Below the pieces are notes generated by a model that ran no database searches, was not told where the DNA came from, and saw only the letters and a program-made list of their open reading frames with translations. Below are positions 5,884-5,967 of a stretch of 5,967 nucleotides of DNA, one piece after another. Location of the stretch: assembly GCA_002329575.1 (NCBI GenBank), contig DCTK01000080.1:24739-30705 (forward strand). The letters run 5' to 3'. Numbering within the stretch: position 1 is the first letter of the stretch; each line of letters starts with the position of its first letter. Made by a program: the position numbers and the translations under genes. The DNA is from Sutterella sp. UBA1442 (GTDB taxonomy: Bacteria > Pseudomonadota > Gammaproteobacteria > Burkholderiales > Burkholderiaceae_F).

Positions 5884-5911
5884 GTTTTCTATTTTCTGTT
5901 TTCTGTTTTCT
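5884..5911 (+). repeat. Four tandem copies of the heptamer RTTTTCT
   Basis: GTTTTCT, ATTTTCT, GTTTTCT and GTTTTCT stand head to tail directly after the terminator T-run. The second copy differs by one base. The remaining 56 bases to the window end (5912-5967) hold no gene, RNA or promoter that I can support; the only ATG frame there (5914) runs 15 codons. Confidence 0.7.
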
Positions 5912-5967
5912 GAATGTTTTCCCTTCTTGAACTGGCTATTGAAACCCGAACTCCCGCCTAACTAGTC

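Overview
The window looks like ordinary chromosome of a Gram-negative proteobacterium, most likely a betaproteobacterium of the Burkholderiales. The best taxonomic clue is GreB. Its acidic N-terminal extension followed by a 'LP-GTKNYMTP' block is the form I know from Burkholderiales rather than the shorter enterobacterial one. The fumarate/C4-dicarboxylate transporter and moderate GC fit an anaerobic or microaerophilic host-associated lineage such as the Sutterellaceae, but that placement is inference.

Layout, left to right. (1) 1-822, plus strand: the 3' two-thirds of an anaerobic C4-dicarboxylate antiporter of the Dcu family, cut by the left edge. (2) 847-3787, minus strand, convergent with dcu: a two-gene operon. 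A LolA-like periplasmic protein is followed, with a 14-bp overlap and a TTG start, by a 780-residue MMPL/RND-type exporter. (3) 3788-3908: a control region with a perfect dyad over a possible promoter and a long hairpin. (4) 3909-4906, minus strand: a second two-gene operon, encoding a SlyB-like glycine-zipper lipoprotein and a secreted alanine-rich coiled-coil protein resembling DUF5384. (5) 4907-5050: the divergent intergenic region. (6) 5051-5584, plus strand: greB. (7) 5585-5883: a possible greB terminator overlapping a tRNA promoter, then tRNA-Ala(GGC), tRNA-Glu(UUC) and a clear intrinsic terminator. (8) 5884-5967: a short heptamer repeat and no gene.

The most notable content is the LolA-like/MMPL pair. 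Such pairs are best known inside aryl-polyene (APE) and related fatty-acid-derived envelope-lipid clusters, where they are thought to move the product from inner to outer membrane. Here both flanks are visible and contain no ketosynthase, dehydratase, ACP or acyltransferase gene. The pair is therefore detached from a biosynthetic cluster, or serves a different lipid. It sits beside a second envelope operon, so the middle of the window is an envelope-biogenesis neighbourhood between a transporter and housekeeping transcription/translation genes. I see no insertion sequence, CRISPR array, phage gene or defence gene, and no clearly new system; the orphan exporter module is the best candidate for follow-up.
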